A stretch of 50,169 nt of DNA, from IMG/VR virus record IMGVR_UViG_3300035703_000134, positions 1-50,169 of that record; one strand, 5' to 3'. Of this stretch, positions 22,404 to 30,121 are shown in pieces (within the stretch, counting starts at the first letter, position 1; every line of letters starts with the position of its first letter). This DNA is from a virus. The notes below the pieces were generated by a model. That model was not told the DNA's origin. It made no database searches and was given only the letters and a program-made list of their open reading frames with translations. The position numbers were made by a program, and so were the translations under genes.

Positions 22404-22538
22404 TCAGATGATGCGGAACCACCAGAGGGCCACCGGGGTGGCGATGCAGGCGGCGAACAGGACGGCGCCGAGGACGCCCATGGCGCCCTTGCAGCGGGCC
22501 TCCAGGCGATCGGCGGGGGATTGGTAGGGGTGGCGCAT
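22404..22538 (-). CDS. Small membrane protein, 44 aa
   Basis: MRHPYQSPADRLEARCKGAM followed by one hydrophobic helix (VLGAVLFAACIATPVALWWF) and a short RII tail: a typical single-pass inner-membrane peptide. The ATG follows GGAGGCCTGAACC, the recurrent junction of this operon. Function is unknown. Confidence 0.65.
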   Translation of the reverse strand: MRHPYQSPADRLEARCKGAMGVLGAVLFAACIATPVALWWFRII

Positions 22539-22541
22539 GGT

Positions 22542-22832
22542 TCAGGCCTCCACGGCTGCAGCGCGGGCCAGCCACTGGCGGCTGCGATTGATCAGGCGGC
22601 CCGGGTAGGCCCGCCACCAGAGGCGATCGTCGTTCTGCACGTCGGTGTCGAAGGCGTACAGCTCGGCGACGTCGAGCACCTCGGCGACGAGGTCGCGGCG
22701 GTGCCCGGGGATCAGGACGGCACCGTCGATCACGGGCAGGCTGACGAGCTCAGTCGCGAGCGGCTGGCCGTCTTCGGCGCCGGGCCCGTGGGCGTACTCG
22801 ATCCATTGAGAGTTGACGCGGAAGGGGGCCAT
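22542..22832 (-). CDS. Hypothetical protein, 96 aa
   Basis: The protein (MAPFRVNSQWIEYAHGPGAE) looks like a mixed alpha/beta soluble protein ending in a tryptophan-rich helix (DRLWWRAYPGRLINRSRQWL). It ends in VEA and is followed after three bases by the next ATG; the ribosome binding site of the next gene lies inside its last codons. The start has GGAGGCCTGAACC upstream. No family was recognised. Confidence 0.7.
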   Translation of the reverse strand: MAPFRVNSQWIEYAHGPGAEDGQPLATELVSLPVIDGAVLIPGHRRDLVAEVLDVAELYAFDTDVQNDDRLWWRAYPGRLINRSRQWLARAAAVEA

Positions 22833-22835
22833 GGT

Positions 22836-23126
22836 TCAGGCCTCCCCGATCAAGCGGCGGGCGGATGCCAGGGCGCCGTCCAGGGTCTTGCATGAGGCCA
22901 GGACGTCGAGGGTCGTGGCGGAGCGGACGACAAAGGGGCGCTTGCGTTCCCGGGCGCCCCAGCGGCCGACGTGCACCAGGGACGTGTAGTCGACGTACAG
23001 GGACGCGCGACGCAGCCGGCGGTCGTGGCAGAAGGCCTGCCAGGGTTTCACCAGGGCCTGGAGCTCAGGCGCGAGCTCAGGCACCTCGCGGGCGACGCAG
23101 GTGCTGAGGATGATGTTGGTCCACAT
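22836..23126 (-). CDS. Hypothetical protein, 96 aa
   Basis: The protein (MWTNIILSTCVAREVPELAP) has a basic centre (CHDRRLRRASLYVDYTSLVH) and ends EA. It is joined to its neighbours by the repeated GGAGGCCTGAGCT-type junction. No family was recognised. Confidence 0.7.
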   Translation of the reverse strand: MWTNIILSTCVAREVPELAPELQALVKPWQAFCHDRRLRRASLYVDYTSLVHVGRWGARERKRPFVVRSATTLDVLASCKTLDGALASARRLIGEA

Positions 23127-23129
23127 AGC

Positions 23130-23438
23130 TCAGGCCTCCACGCGCACGCCGGGCAGGCAGGGGAACGAGCTGGTGCCCAGGTCGTAGTCGTCCCAAATGT
23201 GCAGCCGGCGCCGCGCGTTGCGGTACACCGTCGCGTCGGGGTGCACGGTGCCGTCGCGGTCGCCCAGGACGACACGCGCCAGGGGCTTGCCGGCGGGGAA
23301 GGCGCGGCCGGCGGCCACGTTGACGACGCTGGCGGGCTCGCCGCCCCAGGGCTTGAGGGCGTAGGCCGCGACGCTGGCGAGCTCGCCGTCGTTGCAGCGG
23401 ACGACGTGCGGGGTGATGCGGTAGACGTAGACGCCCAT
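23130..23438 (-). CDS. Hypothetical protein, 102 aa
   Basis: The protein (MGVYVYRITPHVVRCNDGEL) is beta-strand rich with a conserved-looking GDRDGTVHPDATVYRN turn. It ends VEA. Start and stop carry the repeated GGAGGCCTGAGCC junction. No family was recognised. Confidence 0.7.
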   Translation of the reverse strand: MGVYVYRITPHVVRCNDGELASVAAYALKPWGGEPASVVNVAAGRAFPAGKPLARVVLGDRDGTVHPDATVYRNARRRLHIWDDYDLGTSSFPCLPGVRVEA

Positions 23439-23441
23439 GGC

Positions 23442-23606
23442 TCAGGCCTCCAGGTCGTCGTTGCTGACGAACACCCAGGCCTGGACCCAGGTGCCGGCGG
23501 CGCCTTCGGACACCTGCGGCTCGGCGTCGAATTCGATCTTGTCGGACCCATACAGGTCGCGTGCGGCCTGGATGGCCGGGTGTTCGGTGACTTCGGGGGT
23601 GTTCAT
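23442..23606 (-). CDS. Small acidic hypothetical protein, 54 aa
   Basis: The ATG at 23606 follows GGAG. The peptide (MNTPEVTEHPAIQAARDLYG, then DAEPQVSEGAAGTWVQAWVF) is acidic and ends LEA. It is the first of the small genes downstream of DUF932, and the upstream edge of the repeated-junction block. No family was recognised. Confidence 0.65.
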   Translation of the reverse strand: MNTPEVTEHPAIQAARDLYGSDKIEFDAEPQVSEGAAGTWVQAWVFVSNDDLEA

Positions 23607-23664
23607 GGTTCGGTTCTCCGATGGATGCCGGAACGCGCCGGCTCGCAGTGCTGAGGGCACTGGT

Positions 23665-23689
23665 CAGGGCCCGCCTGGGGCAGGCCCTG
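23665..23689 (-). terminator. Weak hairpin between DUF932 and the small genes
   Basis: CAGGGCC and GGCCCTG form a seven-pair stem around an 11-base loop in the 94-base gap between 23606 and 23701. There is no T run, so it may only attenuate transcription or process the mRNA of the leftward operon. Confidence 0.3.
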
Positions 23690-23700
23690 CACCGCTACCC

Positions 23701-24696
23701 TCAGGCGGTCACCAGGGCCATCAGGTCATCCCAGGCGCGCGACTTCAGGTCGGCGCCGCCGCCCCACTGGCTGGCCACGAAGCGGTGCTCGTCGGACCGG
23801 GCGCGGACGTGGTGGTCGGCGTACTCCGTGACCGCCTGCAGCACGCCGTTGGCCGTGCCGAACACGCCGTCGAGGCGGGCGCCCATGCCGTCGCCGTTGA
23901 ACAGCGCGAGGACCTTCTTGAACCCAGCGGTCTCGCGGGCCTTGTCGCGGCCGTCCTGGCCGGGCGCCGTGGCGAACAGGCCGGCGACGATCTCGGCGGC
24001 TTGTTCTTCGTGCACCGACGTGTTGGCCAGCCGCACGAGGTTGTGCTTGAACGCGTCCCAGGCGGCGGTGTTGAGACCCATGGCGGCCTGGACGGCCTTG
24101 GGGTCGAACACCGAGCGGTGCGACACGCGCAGCGCCGGCTTCGCGTCGGCCCTGGCGAACTGCAGGGTGTTCTTGCAGACGACGCGGATCGACGTCAGGC
24201 GGGCCTCAGTGGCCAGCGAGCCGTCGGCGCTGGTGCTGAGCAGCAGGTAGCCGCCGATGCGATCGCGCACCGACGTCGGGGCCGCGTCGCCGATCTTGGC
24301 CGTGGCCCAGAACCGGCGGCCACCGTAGATCGTGCCGGCCGCGCTGAGCTCGAGCCCGCCGGCCTTCGCGACGTCGCGGAAGAACTCGAGGACCTGGGCG
24401 GGCTGGACGACTTGATAGCGGTTCGAGACGACGCCGAGGGCGTCCTTGGTGTCGCTGCGCAGCAGGACGAGCTGGTCGTCCAGGGTGCGCCACGCGTCCG
24501 GCCCCTGGCCGTGGCCGGTGGCGTAGCGGACCTTGGACTTCTGGATCGCCCAGTCCATGCCGGCGGCGGTGCGCCACTCGTCGATCGACTGGCCGGCCTG
24601 CATCGGCTGGCCCAGGCCGTGCCAGGGGGCGCCGTCGCTGGCGAGGTAGGCGAATTCGACGGTGCCGTCGGTGCGGGTGGTGAGTTCGTGGGACAT
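23701..24696 (-). CDS. DUF932 phage/plasmid-like protein
   Basis: The 331-residue protein is a clear DUF932 member: the N-terminal PWHGLGQPMQAG segment, VVSNRYQVVQPAQVLEFF, GGRRFWATAKIG, GYLLLSTSADGS and the VVCKNTLQFA block are all hallmarks. The family is common on phages and plasmids and of unknown biochemical activity; proposed links to recombination or anti-restriction are not established. AGGAAACG precedes the ATG. It heads the second leftward operon behind a promoter with a perfect palindrome. Confidence 0.9.
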   Translation of the reverse strand: MSHELTTRTDGTVEFAYLASDGAPWHGLGQPMQAGQSIDEWRTAAGMDWAIQKSKVRYATGHGQGPDAWRTLDDQLVLLRSDTKDALGVVSNRYQVVQPAQVLEFFRDVAKAGGLELSAAGTIYGGRRFWATAKIGDAAPTSVRDRIGGYLLLSTSADGSLATEARLTSIRVVCKNTLQFARADAKPALRVSHRSVFDPKAVQAAMGLNTAAWDAFKHNLVRLANTSVHEEQAAEIVAGLFATAPGQDGRDKARETAGFKKVLALFNGDGMGARLDGVFGTANGVLQAVTEYADHHVRARSDEHRFVASQWGGGADLKSRAWDDLMALVTA

Positions 24697-24745
24697 GTTC
24701 GTTTCCTTCAGGTTTGGCGCCGGGGACCGCCGGCTCGGTGAAACG

Positions 24746-24773
24746 AACTATGCCATGACATGTCATGTCACAA
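24746..24773 (-). promoter_or_regulatory. DUF932 operon promoter with palindromic operator
   Basis: On the minus strand TTGTGA (24773-24768) and CATAGT (24752-24747) are 15 bases apart; shifting the -10 box by one base gives a 16-base spacer. The spacer contains the perfect 12-bp palindrome ATGACATGTCAT (24755-24766), a likely repressor site. Promoter strength is uncertain because of the short spacer. Confidence 0.5.
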
Positions 24774-24836
24774 CCTAGGGCAAACCCTAAGTTCGACCGC
24801 TCTTCGGCCATGATTTGTTTCTATCGGGTGCGGTCA

Positions 24837-24865
24837 GTCGATAGCCGAAACTAATCGACCTTTTT
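24837..24865 (+). terminator. Hairpin with T run upstream of the late promoter
   Basis: GTCGAT (24837-24842) pairs with ATCGAC (24854-24859) and is followed by CTTTTT. An alternative stem pairs CCGAAA with TTTCGG. It could end stray rightward transcription before the late promoter. The surrounding 24774-24907 gap holds no gene. Confidence 0.35.
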
Positions 24866-24907
24866 CGGCGTTCGGATAGGCGAGCTCAATGGGCCGGTGC
24901 GACCCCA

Positions 24908-24936
24908 TTGACGGGCTCGATCGTCTGCGGCACAAT
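24908..24936 (+). promoter_or_regulatory. Main late promoter (PR'-like)
   Basis: TTGACG (24908-24913) and CACAAT (24931-24936) with an ideal 17-base spacer form one of the strongest sigma70-like promoters in the window. A terminator hairpin follows about 30 bases later, before any gene, and the whole virion gene block lies downstream. This is the layout of a Q-dependent late promoter. Confidence 0.65.
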
Positions 24937-24966
24937 TTTCGCGCGGCACCTCGTCCGCGATTTCCC

Positions 24967-24994
24967 GGCCCGCCTCGTGCGGGCCTTCGCATTT
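24967..24994 (+). terminator. Leader terminator after the late promoter (tR'-like)
   Basis: GGCCCGC (24967-24973) pairs perfectly with GCGGGCC (24979-24985) around loop CTCGT, followed by TTCGCATTT. The T run is interrupted. It sits in the untranslated leader, so without antitermination the late transcript would be cut short. Confidence 0.6.
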
Positions 24995-25005
24995 CTGGGG
25001 CGGAC

Positions 25006-25218
25006 ATGGAGCGAATCACCATCGAGATGGCCGACGACGGCAGCATCACCATCACGGCCGAGTCGCCGGGCGAGGAGCTCGAGACGATGGACGTGGCCAG
25101 CCCCGAGGAGGCAGCCGACGCGGTGCGTGAGCTGCTCGTCGAGGCGGCCGACGACGCCGCGGCAATGTGGGACGAGGAGGCCTCGCGCCGTCCACCGCAG
25201 CCGGGCCTGATGGCCTGA
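25006..25218 (+). CDS. Small acidic protein at the start of the late operon
   Basis: From the ATG at 25006 the protein is 70 residues: a beta-strand pair (MERITIEMADDGSITITAES) followed by an acidic helix (EELETMDVASPEEAADAVRE). Similar short acidic proteins often precede terminase genes in podoviruses (from memory). No signal peptide or membrane segment. The ribosome binding site is weak (GGGG). Confidence 0.65.
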   Translation: MERITIEMADDGSITITAESPGEELETMDVASPEEAADAVRELLVEAADDAAAMWDEEASRRPPQPGLMA

Positions 25219-25260
25219 TTGCACACTCGCTGCACACGCGTGGCGTGAGCAGCAGCTAAG

Positions 25261-25278
25261 TGCCTGATTCATCAGGCA
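25261..25278. promoter_or_regulatory. Perfect 18-bp inverted repeat
   Basis: TGCCTGAT-TC-ATCAGGCA has two perfect eight-base arms separated by two bases. It lies between the first small late gene and the terminator at 25297. It could be a regulator or terminase binding site, or simply part of an mRNA hairpin. Confidence 0.4.
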
Positions 25279-25296
25279 AACCTGAATCCAATCCGG

Positions 25297-25314
25297 GGCC
25301 TCATCGAGGCCTTT
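25297..25314 (+). terminator. Hairpin in the pre-terminase gap
   Basis: GGCCTC and GAGGCC form a six-pair stem with loop ATC followed by TTT. A second potential stop in the late leader, again before the main structural genes. Confidence 0.45.
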
Positions 25315-25646
25315 GTGCTACGTGCGCCCGCTCCCCGAGATGCCGGAAGGCCCGGGGGCAGGGCAGCGCGCAGCCTGGGCGCTGGCCTGGGCTGCAGCGA
25401 CCAGGGGCAGGGCAGGCCTGGGCAGGCAGCGCGGCGCCAGCCGCGTGCCACCTGGGCTGGCTGCGCAGGCAGGGCGCCCGACCCCCTGGAAAAAATTCGG
25501 CCAGAGAAATGGGTCCCATCTGGCGGATGCGTATCCCGGACCCCCACACACCCCCAGATCGCGGTCGGGGCCCCCCGGGGTGGGTAGGTACATGTACATC
25601 CCACAACCCAGACCGCTTTCACAACCAACGCTCGAAAGGAGCAACC
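25315..25646. other. Non-coding pre-terminase region, candidate cos/pac site
   Basis: No supported gene lies here. The motif CCTGGGC repeats at 25374, 25386, 25417 and 25451. A GC-rich block near 25569-25580 and the perfect palindrome GTACATGTAC (25588-25597), flanked by TGGG and CCCA, lie nearer the terminase genes. Packaging sites (cos or pac) usually lie beside the small-terminase gene and contain short repeats bound by that protein. Assignment is inference. Confidence 0.4.
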
Positions 25647-25904
25647 ATGCAGGACTACGGCAACCCCAAGAGCCGCAACACGATGCGCGCCGCAGGCGGA
25701 ACGATGGAGAGCTCTCCGTCGGGCGCCTTCATGCTCAACGGCGGCAAACAAGTCGGCGGCAACGCGACTCAAGGCAAGGGAACCATCCCTAGCCAAGTCA
25801 GCGTGCCCCTGCCCGGCACCAACGCCACGCAGCCGGCCTACAAGGGCGGCGTCAAGCAAAACGTCCCCGGCTTCCAGGGTGGCGTCATCCCCGGAAAGAT
25901 CTGA
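25647..25904 (+). CDS. Small Gly/Ser-rich structural-like protein
   Basis: The ATG at 25647 follows GAAAGGAGC. The 85-residue protein is rich in Gly, Asn, Gln and Ser (NGGKQVGGNATQGKGTIPSQ) and ends in PGFQGGVIPGKI; it looks extended or disordered. It directly precedes the small terminase and may be a packaging accessory or minor virion component. No family recognised. Confidence 0.7.
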   Translation: MQDYGNPKSRNTMRAAGGTMESSPSGAFMLNGGKQVGGNATQGKGTIPSQVSVPLPGTNATQPAYKGGVKQNVPGFQGGVIPGKI

Positions 25905-25911
25905 GGCCGAC

Positions 25912-26385
25912 ATGGCTCGCAAGAACGATGCGTCTCGGCTTGCCGAGCTATCGGGCGCGCCCCCTCGCATGGCCACGGTCGATGATCTCGAGGCCGCGGG
26001 CGCGCCCCGTAGTGGGCGTGCTCACGCATCGCAGATCAGCTCCAGCACCAAGCACCAGTCGGCTCACCGCATCAACCTGAAGGCGGTGGCCGAGGCCCTG
26101 GTCGACGAGGGGCTGGATCCGGCCACCGAGATCGCCAAGGCCCTGGCCAAGAAGATCCCGCTGTTCAAGAGCGGCCAGCAGGTCTTCGACGACAACGGCC
26201 TGCCGGTGATGGTGCACGCGGTCGATGAGGACACGCGGCTGCGCACGCTCAACGAGCTGCTGCAGTACACCCAGCCCAAGCTCAAGGCCGTCGAGGTCAA
26301 GATGTCGGGCAACCTGGAGCTCTCCAGCGAACAGCTCGACCAGCGCCTGGGATCCCTCCTGGCCAAGGCGGGTGGCTTGAAGTGA
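25912..26385 (+). CDS. terS: Terminase small subunit (probable)
   Basis: The ATG at 25912 has GAGG upstream; 157 residues. The central region is helical and charged (KALAKKIPLFKSGQQVFDDN), with a C-terminal segment RTLNELLQYTQPKLKAVEVK seen in small terminase-like phage proteins. Position immediately upstream of the large terminase, overlapping it by four bases, supports the role of DNA recognition. A clear helix-turn-helix is not obvious, so the assignment rests partly on context. Confidence 0.75.
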   Translation: MARKNDASRLAELSGAPPRMATVDDLEAAGAPRSGRAHASQISSSTKHQSAHRINLKAVAEALVDEGLDPATEIAKALAKKIPLFKSGQQVFDDNGLPVMVHAVDEDTRLRTLNELLQYTQPKLKAVEVKMSGNLELSSEQLDQRLGSLLAKAGGLK

Positions 26386-27854
26386 GCGTGCTGGACCTGT
26401 CCAAACTGGACATCTCCACGCTCAGCGACCAGGAAAAGCGCGAGCTCTACGAGCTGCTCAAGCTCAAGGACACGCGCGCCCGGCGCAACCGGCTGGCGGG
26501 CTACAAGCCCTACGCCAAGCAGGTCGCCTTCCATGAGGCCAGCTCGAGCTTCCGCGAGCGGCTCTTCATGGCAGGCAACCAGCTGGGCAAGACCTGGGCG
26601 GGTGCGTTCGAGTGCGCGATGCACGCTACCGGCCGCTACCCGGACTGGTGGACGGGCCGGCGCTTCAACTACGCGATTCGGTGCATGGTCGGCTCCGAAT
26701 CGGCCGAGTTGACCAGGAAGGGCGTGCAGCGCCTGCTGCTGGGCCCGCCCGAGATCCGCGAGGAATGGGGCACGGGCGCGATCCCGCACGACTGTGTGCG
26801 CGACACCAGCATGAAGCAGGGCGTGCCCGACGCCGTCAGCAGCATCGTGGTGCGCCACGTGTGCGGCGAGGACAGCGTCATCCAGTTCAACAGCTACGAC
26901 CAGGGCCGCACCAAGTGGCAGGCCGACACGGTCGACCTCGTGTGGTTCGACGAAGAGCCGCCGCTGCCCATCTACTCCGAGGGCCTCACGCGTACCAACG
27001 CCACCGGCGGCATGGTGTTCGTGACGTTCACGCCGCTGCTCGGCATGTCCGACGTGGTCAAGCGGTACCTGCTGGACAAACCCGCGGGCACCAACGTCAC
27101 GACGATGACGATCGACGACGTCGAGCACTACACGCCCGAGCAGCGCGCCGCGATCATCGCCTCATACCCCGAGCACGAGCGCGAGGCCCGTGCCAAGGGC
27201 ATCCCGATCCTGGGCTCGGGCCGCGTGTTCCCGATCGCCGAAGAGGCGATCAAGTGCACGCCGTTCCCGATCCCGCCGCACTGGTCGCGCATCTGCGGCC
27301 TGGACTTCGGCATCGACCACCCCACGGCCGCCGCGTGGCTGGCCTGGGACCGCGACAGCGACACGGTGTACGTCACTGACGCATACCGGGTGAAGGACGC
27401 CTCGATCGCGATCCACGCTGCCGGCATCAGGGCGCGCGGCGACTGGATCCCAGTGGCGTGGCCGCATGACGGCTTGCAGCGGGATAAGGGCTCGGGCGAG
27501 CAGCTCGCCGAGCAGTACCGCAGCCAGGGGCTGGCGATGCTGCGCCAGCGCGCGATGTTCGAGGACGGCAGCAACGGGGTGGAGGCCGGCGTGGCCGAGA
27601 TGCTCACCCGCATGCAGACGATGCGGCTGCGCGTCTTCAGTCACCTCACCGACTGGTTTGAAGAGTTCCGCCTGTACCACCGCAAGGACGGGCTGATCGT
27701 CAAGGACAGCGACGACTTGCTGTCCGCCACCCGCTACGCGCTGATGATGCGCCGCTTTGCCAAGACGCACGAAGAGGCTGAGGCGCGAATCCGCCCCGGA
27801 CGCATGGCCCCGGCCATCGACTTCGGCGTGTTCGACCCAGTCACTGGGTACTGA
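26382..27854 (+). CDS. terL: Terminase large subunit
   Basis: A 490-residue packaging motor and nuclease. The ATPase domain has Walker A GNQLGKT (residues 65-71) and Walker B VWFDEEPP (D190, E191). The nuclease domain shows CGLDFGIDHPTAAAW (D308) and KDSDDLLSATRYALM (near 441-455). The sequence resembles P22 gp2-like headful terminases. GTG start at 26382 overlaps the small-subunit stop (GTGA). Confidence 0.95.
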   Translation: MSVLDLSKLDISTLSDQEKRELYELLKLKDTRARRNRLAGYKPYAKQVAFHEASSSFRERLFMAGNQLGKTWAGAFECAMHATGRYPDWWTGRRFNYAIRCMVGSESAELTRKGVQRLLLGPPEIREEWGTGAIPHDCVRDTSMKQGVPDAVSSIVVRHVCGEDSVIQFNSYDQGRTKWQADTVDLVWFDEEPPLPIYSEGLTRTNATGGMVFVTFTPLLGMSDVVKRYLLDKPAGTNVTTMTIDDVEHYTPEQRAAIIASYPEHEREARAKGIPILGSGRVFPIAEEAIKCTPFPIPPHWSRICGLDFGIDHPTAAAWLAWDRDSDTVYVTDAYRVKDASIAIHAAGIRARGDWIPVAWPHDGLQRDKGSGEQLAEQYRSQGLAMLRQRAMFEDGSNGVEAGVAEMLTRMQTMRLRVFSHLTDWFEEFRLYHRKDGLIVKDSDDLLSATRYALMMRRFAKTHEEAEARIRPGRMAPAIDFGVFDPVTGY

Positions 27855-27865
27855 AGGACTGAAAC

Positions 27866-30109
27866 ATGGACGAACAACTGCAACCCACCGAGGTCGTCGA
27901 GATCGAGATCGAGGGCATCGATCCCGAAGAGGCGCGTCAGAAGATCGACGAGAAGCTGCAGATGTTCGGCCACTCGCTGGCCAAACAGCGCGACGAGTGG
28001 ATCCGGTCGCGCTACTCCTACGGCGTCGACAAGCGTTGGCTCGAGGACGAGGACCAGTACAACGCCAAGGACAACGTCAACAAGGCAGCCAGCCAGATGA
28101 TGACGTCCGTCGAGCAGGGCTACCCTGTCACGACGCAGGGCGCGCGGCCCACCCGCTCGACCGTCTTCATCGGCATGACGCGGCAGAAGACCAACGCCGC
28201 CGAGGCGCGCGTGGCCGACATCCTGCTGCCGACCGACGATCGCAATTGGGGCATCCAGCCCACGCCCAACCCCAAGCTCATGTCCATGAGCAAGGACGGA
28301 TCGATCGCCGGCGACAAGCTCACCGGCCAGCCCATGGTCGACCCGGCCACCGGCCAGCAGCTGCGCGTGAAGGACGTGGCGCACGCGGCCCTCGAGCTCG
28401 CGCGCCAGAAGGCCCGCGCGATGCAGAACGAGATCGACGACCAGCTCACCGAGTGCGACTACAACGCCGAGCTGCGCAAGGTCATCCACGACGCCGCCGT
28501 GCTGGGCACGGGCGTGATCAAGGGGCCGGTGGTCACCAACCGCGTGCGCCGCGCCTGGATGCCCTACACCGACGTGGCGGGCAATCAGGTTCAGCAGATC
28601 GTCGTGATGGAGGAGCTCTCGCCCGCGTCGTTCCGTGTGGACCCGCGCAACGTCTGGCCCGACCCCGGCTGCGGCGAGAACGTGCACAACGGCAAGGGCA
28701 TCTACGAGCGCGAGAAGCTCACCGCCAAGCAGGTGCGCGATCTGGCCAAGCAGCCCGGGTTCATGGAGGACCAGCTGCGCAAGGTGCTGGAAGAGGGACC
28801 GCGGCGCAGCGCCACGTTCCAGGAGCTCAAGGACGAGGACCAACGCGACGTCGCCCGGGACACCTACGAGATGTGGACGTACTGGGGCGAGGTCGAGCAC
28901 GAGGACCTGGAGTCCGCCGGTGTGGACGTCGGCGACAAGGACGTGCTGCGTACCGTCTCGGCCTGCGTGATCATGATCAACAACACGGTCGTCAAGGCCT
29001 TCCCCAACCCGTTGGAGGGCGGCGACCTGCCGTACGACTTCTACGTGTGGGAGAAGGTCAGCGGCTCGTGCTGGGGCTACGGCATCCCGTACCTCATGCG
29101 CGCCCAGCAGAAGGTGCTGAACGCCGCGTGGCGCCAAATGATGGACAACGCGGGCGTGAGCTCGGGCCCGCAGATCGTGATGAAGCCCGGCGTCATCCAG
29201 CCTGCCGACAAGCAGTGGCAGCTCACCAGCCGCAAGATCTGGTACGCCACCGACGACATGGACGACGTGCGCAAGGCATTCGCCACGTTCGAGTTCGACA
29301 GTCACCAGAACGAGCTGGCCAACATCATCAAGATGGCCACCGAGCTCGCCGACGCCGAGACCGGGGTGCCCACCATCATGCAGGGCGAGAAGGGCGCTGC
29401 ACCCGACACCGTCGGCGGCATGCAGATGTTGATGAACAGCGCCAACGTGGTACTGCGCCGGCTGGTCAAGCAGTTCGACGACATGGTGACCAAGCCCCAT
29501 ATCCGTCGGTACTACGACTACAACATGATGTACAACGAGAACGAGGAGCTCAAGGGCGACTTCTCGATCGACGCACGTGGGTCGTCCGCGCTGATGGTGC
29601 GCGACATCCAGAACCAAGCGTTCATGAACCTGCTGGCCGCGGGCACGAACCCGGTCTATGGCGCCTACATCGACACGCAGAAGCTCTTCGAGAAGGCACT
29701 GCAGGCCCAGCACATCGACCCGGCGGAGGTACTCAAGCCCGAGGCCGAGATCGAGAAGATGAAGGAGCAGCAGGCCATGGCCGCGGAGCAGGGCGGCCAA
29801 GAGGACCCGCGCATCGCAGCCGCCAAGATCCGCGCCGAGACCGACATCCAGAAGGTCCAGGCACAGAACGAAGGCGACATGGCCGAACTGCAGACCCGTC
29901 TGCAGATCGCCCAGGCCAACATCCAGGCCCGGCGCGAGGCGCAGCAGATGCAGCGCGAGATCGAGATGCTGAAGCTCGCCAACACGCAGAACCTGTCGCT
30001 CGAGCAGATCAAGGCACAACTGGCCAACACCGCCATCAAGGAACGCGGCAAGAAGGAACTGTTCGCTGCCGAACAGCGTCTGAAGCTCGTCTCTGGATCC
30101 GGCATCTAA
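27866..30109 (+). CDS. Portal protein (P22-like)
   Basis: This 747-residue protein matches the large podovirus portal family in length, position and motifs: the N-terminal QRDEWIRSRYSYGVDKRWLE, TRQKTNAAEARVADILLPTD and the central DAAVLGTGVIKGPVV region, with a long C-terminal helical tail rich in Gln/Ala/Arg (about residues 620-735) suited to a barrel or internal extension. It forms the dodecameric DNA gate at one vertex. AAGGA precedes the ATG. Confidence 0.92.
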   Translation: MDEQLQPTEVVEIEIEGIDPEEARQKIDEKLQMFGHSLAKQRDEWIRSRYSYGVDKRWLEDEDQYNAKDNVNKAASQMMTSVEQGYPVTTQGARPTRSTVFIGMTRQKTNAAEARVADILLPTDDRNWGIQPTPNPKLMSMSKDGSIAGDKLTGQPMVDPATGQQLRVKDVAHAALELARQKARAMQNEIDDQLTECDYNAELRKVIHDAAVLGTGVIKGPVVTNRVRRAWMPYTDVAGNQVQQIVVMEELSPASFRVDPRNVWPDPGCGENVHNGKGIYEREKLTAKQVRDLAKQPGFMEDQLRKVLEEGPRRSATFQELKDEDQRDVARDTYEMWTYWGEVEHEDLESAGVDVGDKDVLRTVSACVIMINNTVVKAFPNPLEGGDLPYDFYVWEKVSGSCWGYGIPYLMRAQQKVLNAAWRQMMDNAGVSSGPQIVMKPGVIQPADKQWQLTSRKIWYATDDMDDVRKAFATFEFDSHQNELANIIKMATELADAETGVPTIMQGEKGAAPDTVGGMQMLMNSANVVLRRLVKQFDDMVTKPHIRRYYDYNMMYNENEELKGDFSIDARGSSALMVRDIQNQAFMNLLAAGTNPVYGAYIDTQKLFEKALQAQHIDPAEVLKPEAEIEKMKEQQAMAAEQGGQEDPRIAAAKIRAETDIQKVQAQNEGDMAELQTRLQIAQANIQARREAQQMQREIEMLKLANTQNLSLEQIKAQLANTAIKERGKKELFAAEQRLKLVSGSGI

Positions 30110-30121
30110 GGAGACCACGAC

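Noticed and set aside
25260-25646. In-frame upstream extension of the gene at 25647
   Set aside because: The extension lies across a hairpin and repeat-rich DNA and is low-complexity; GAAAGGAGC precedes the ATG at 25647.
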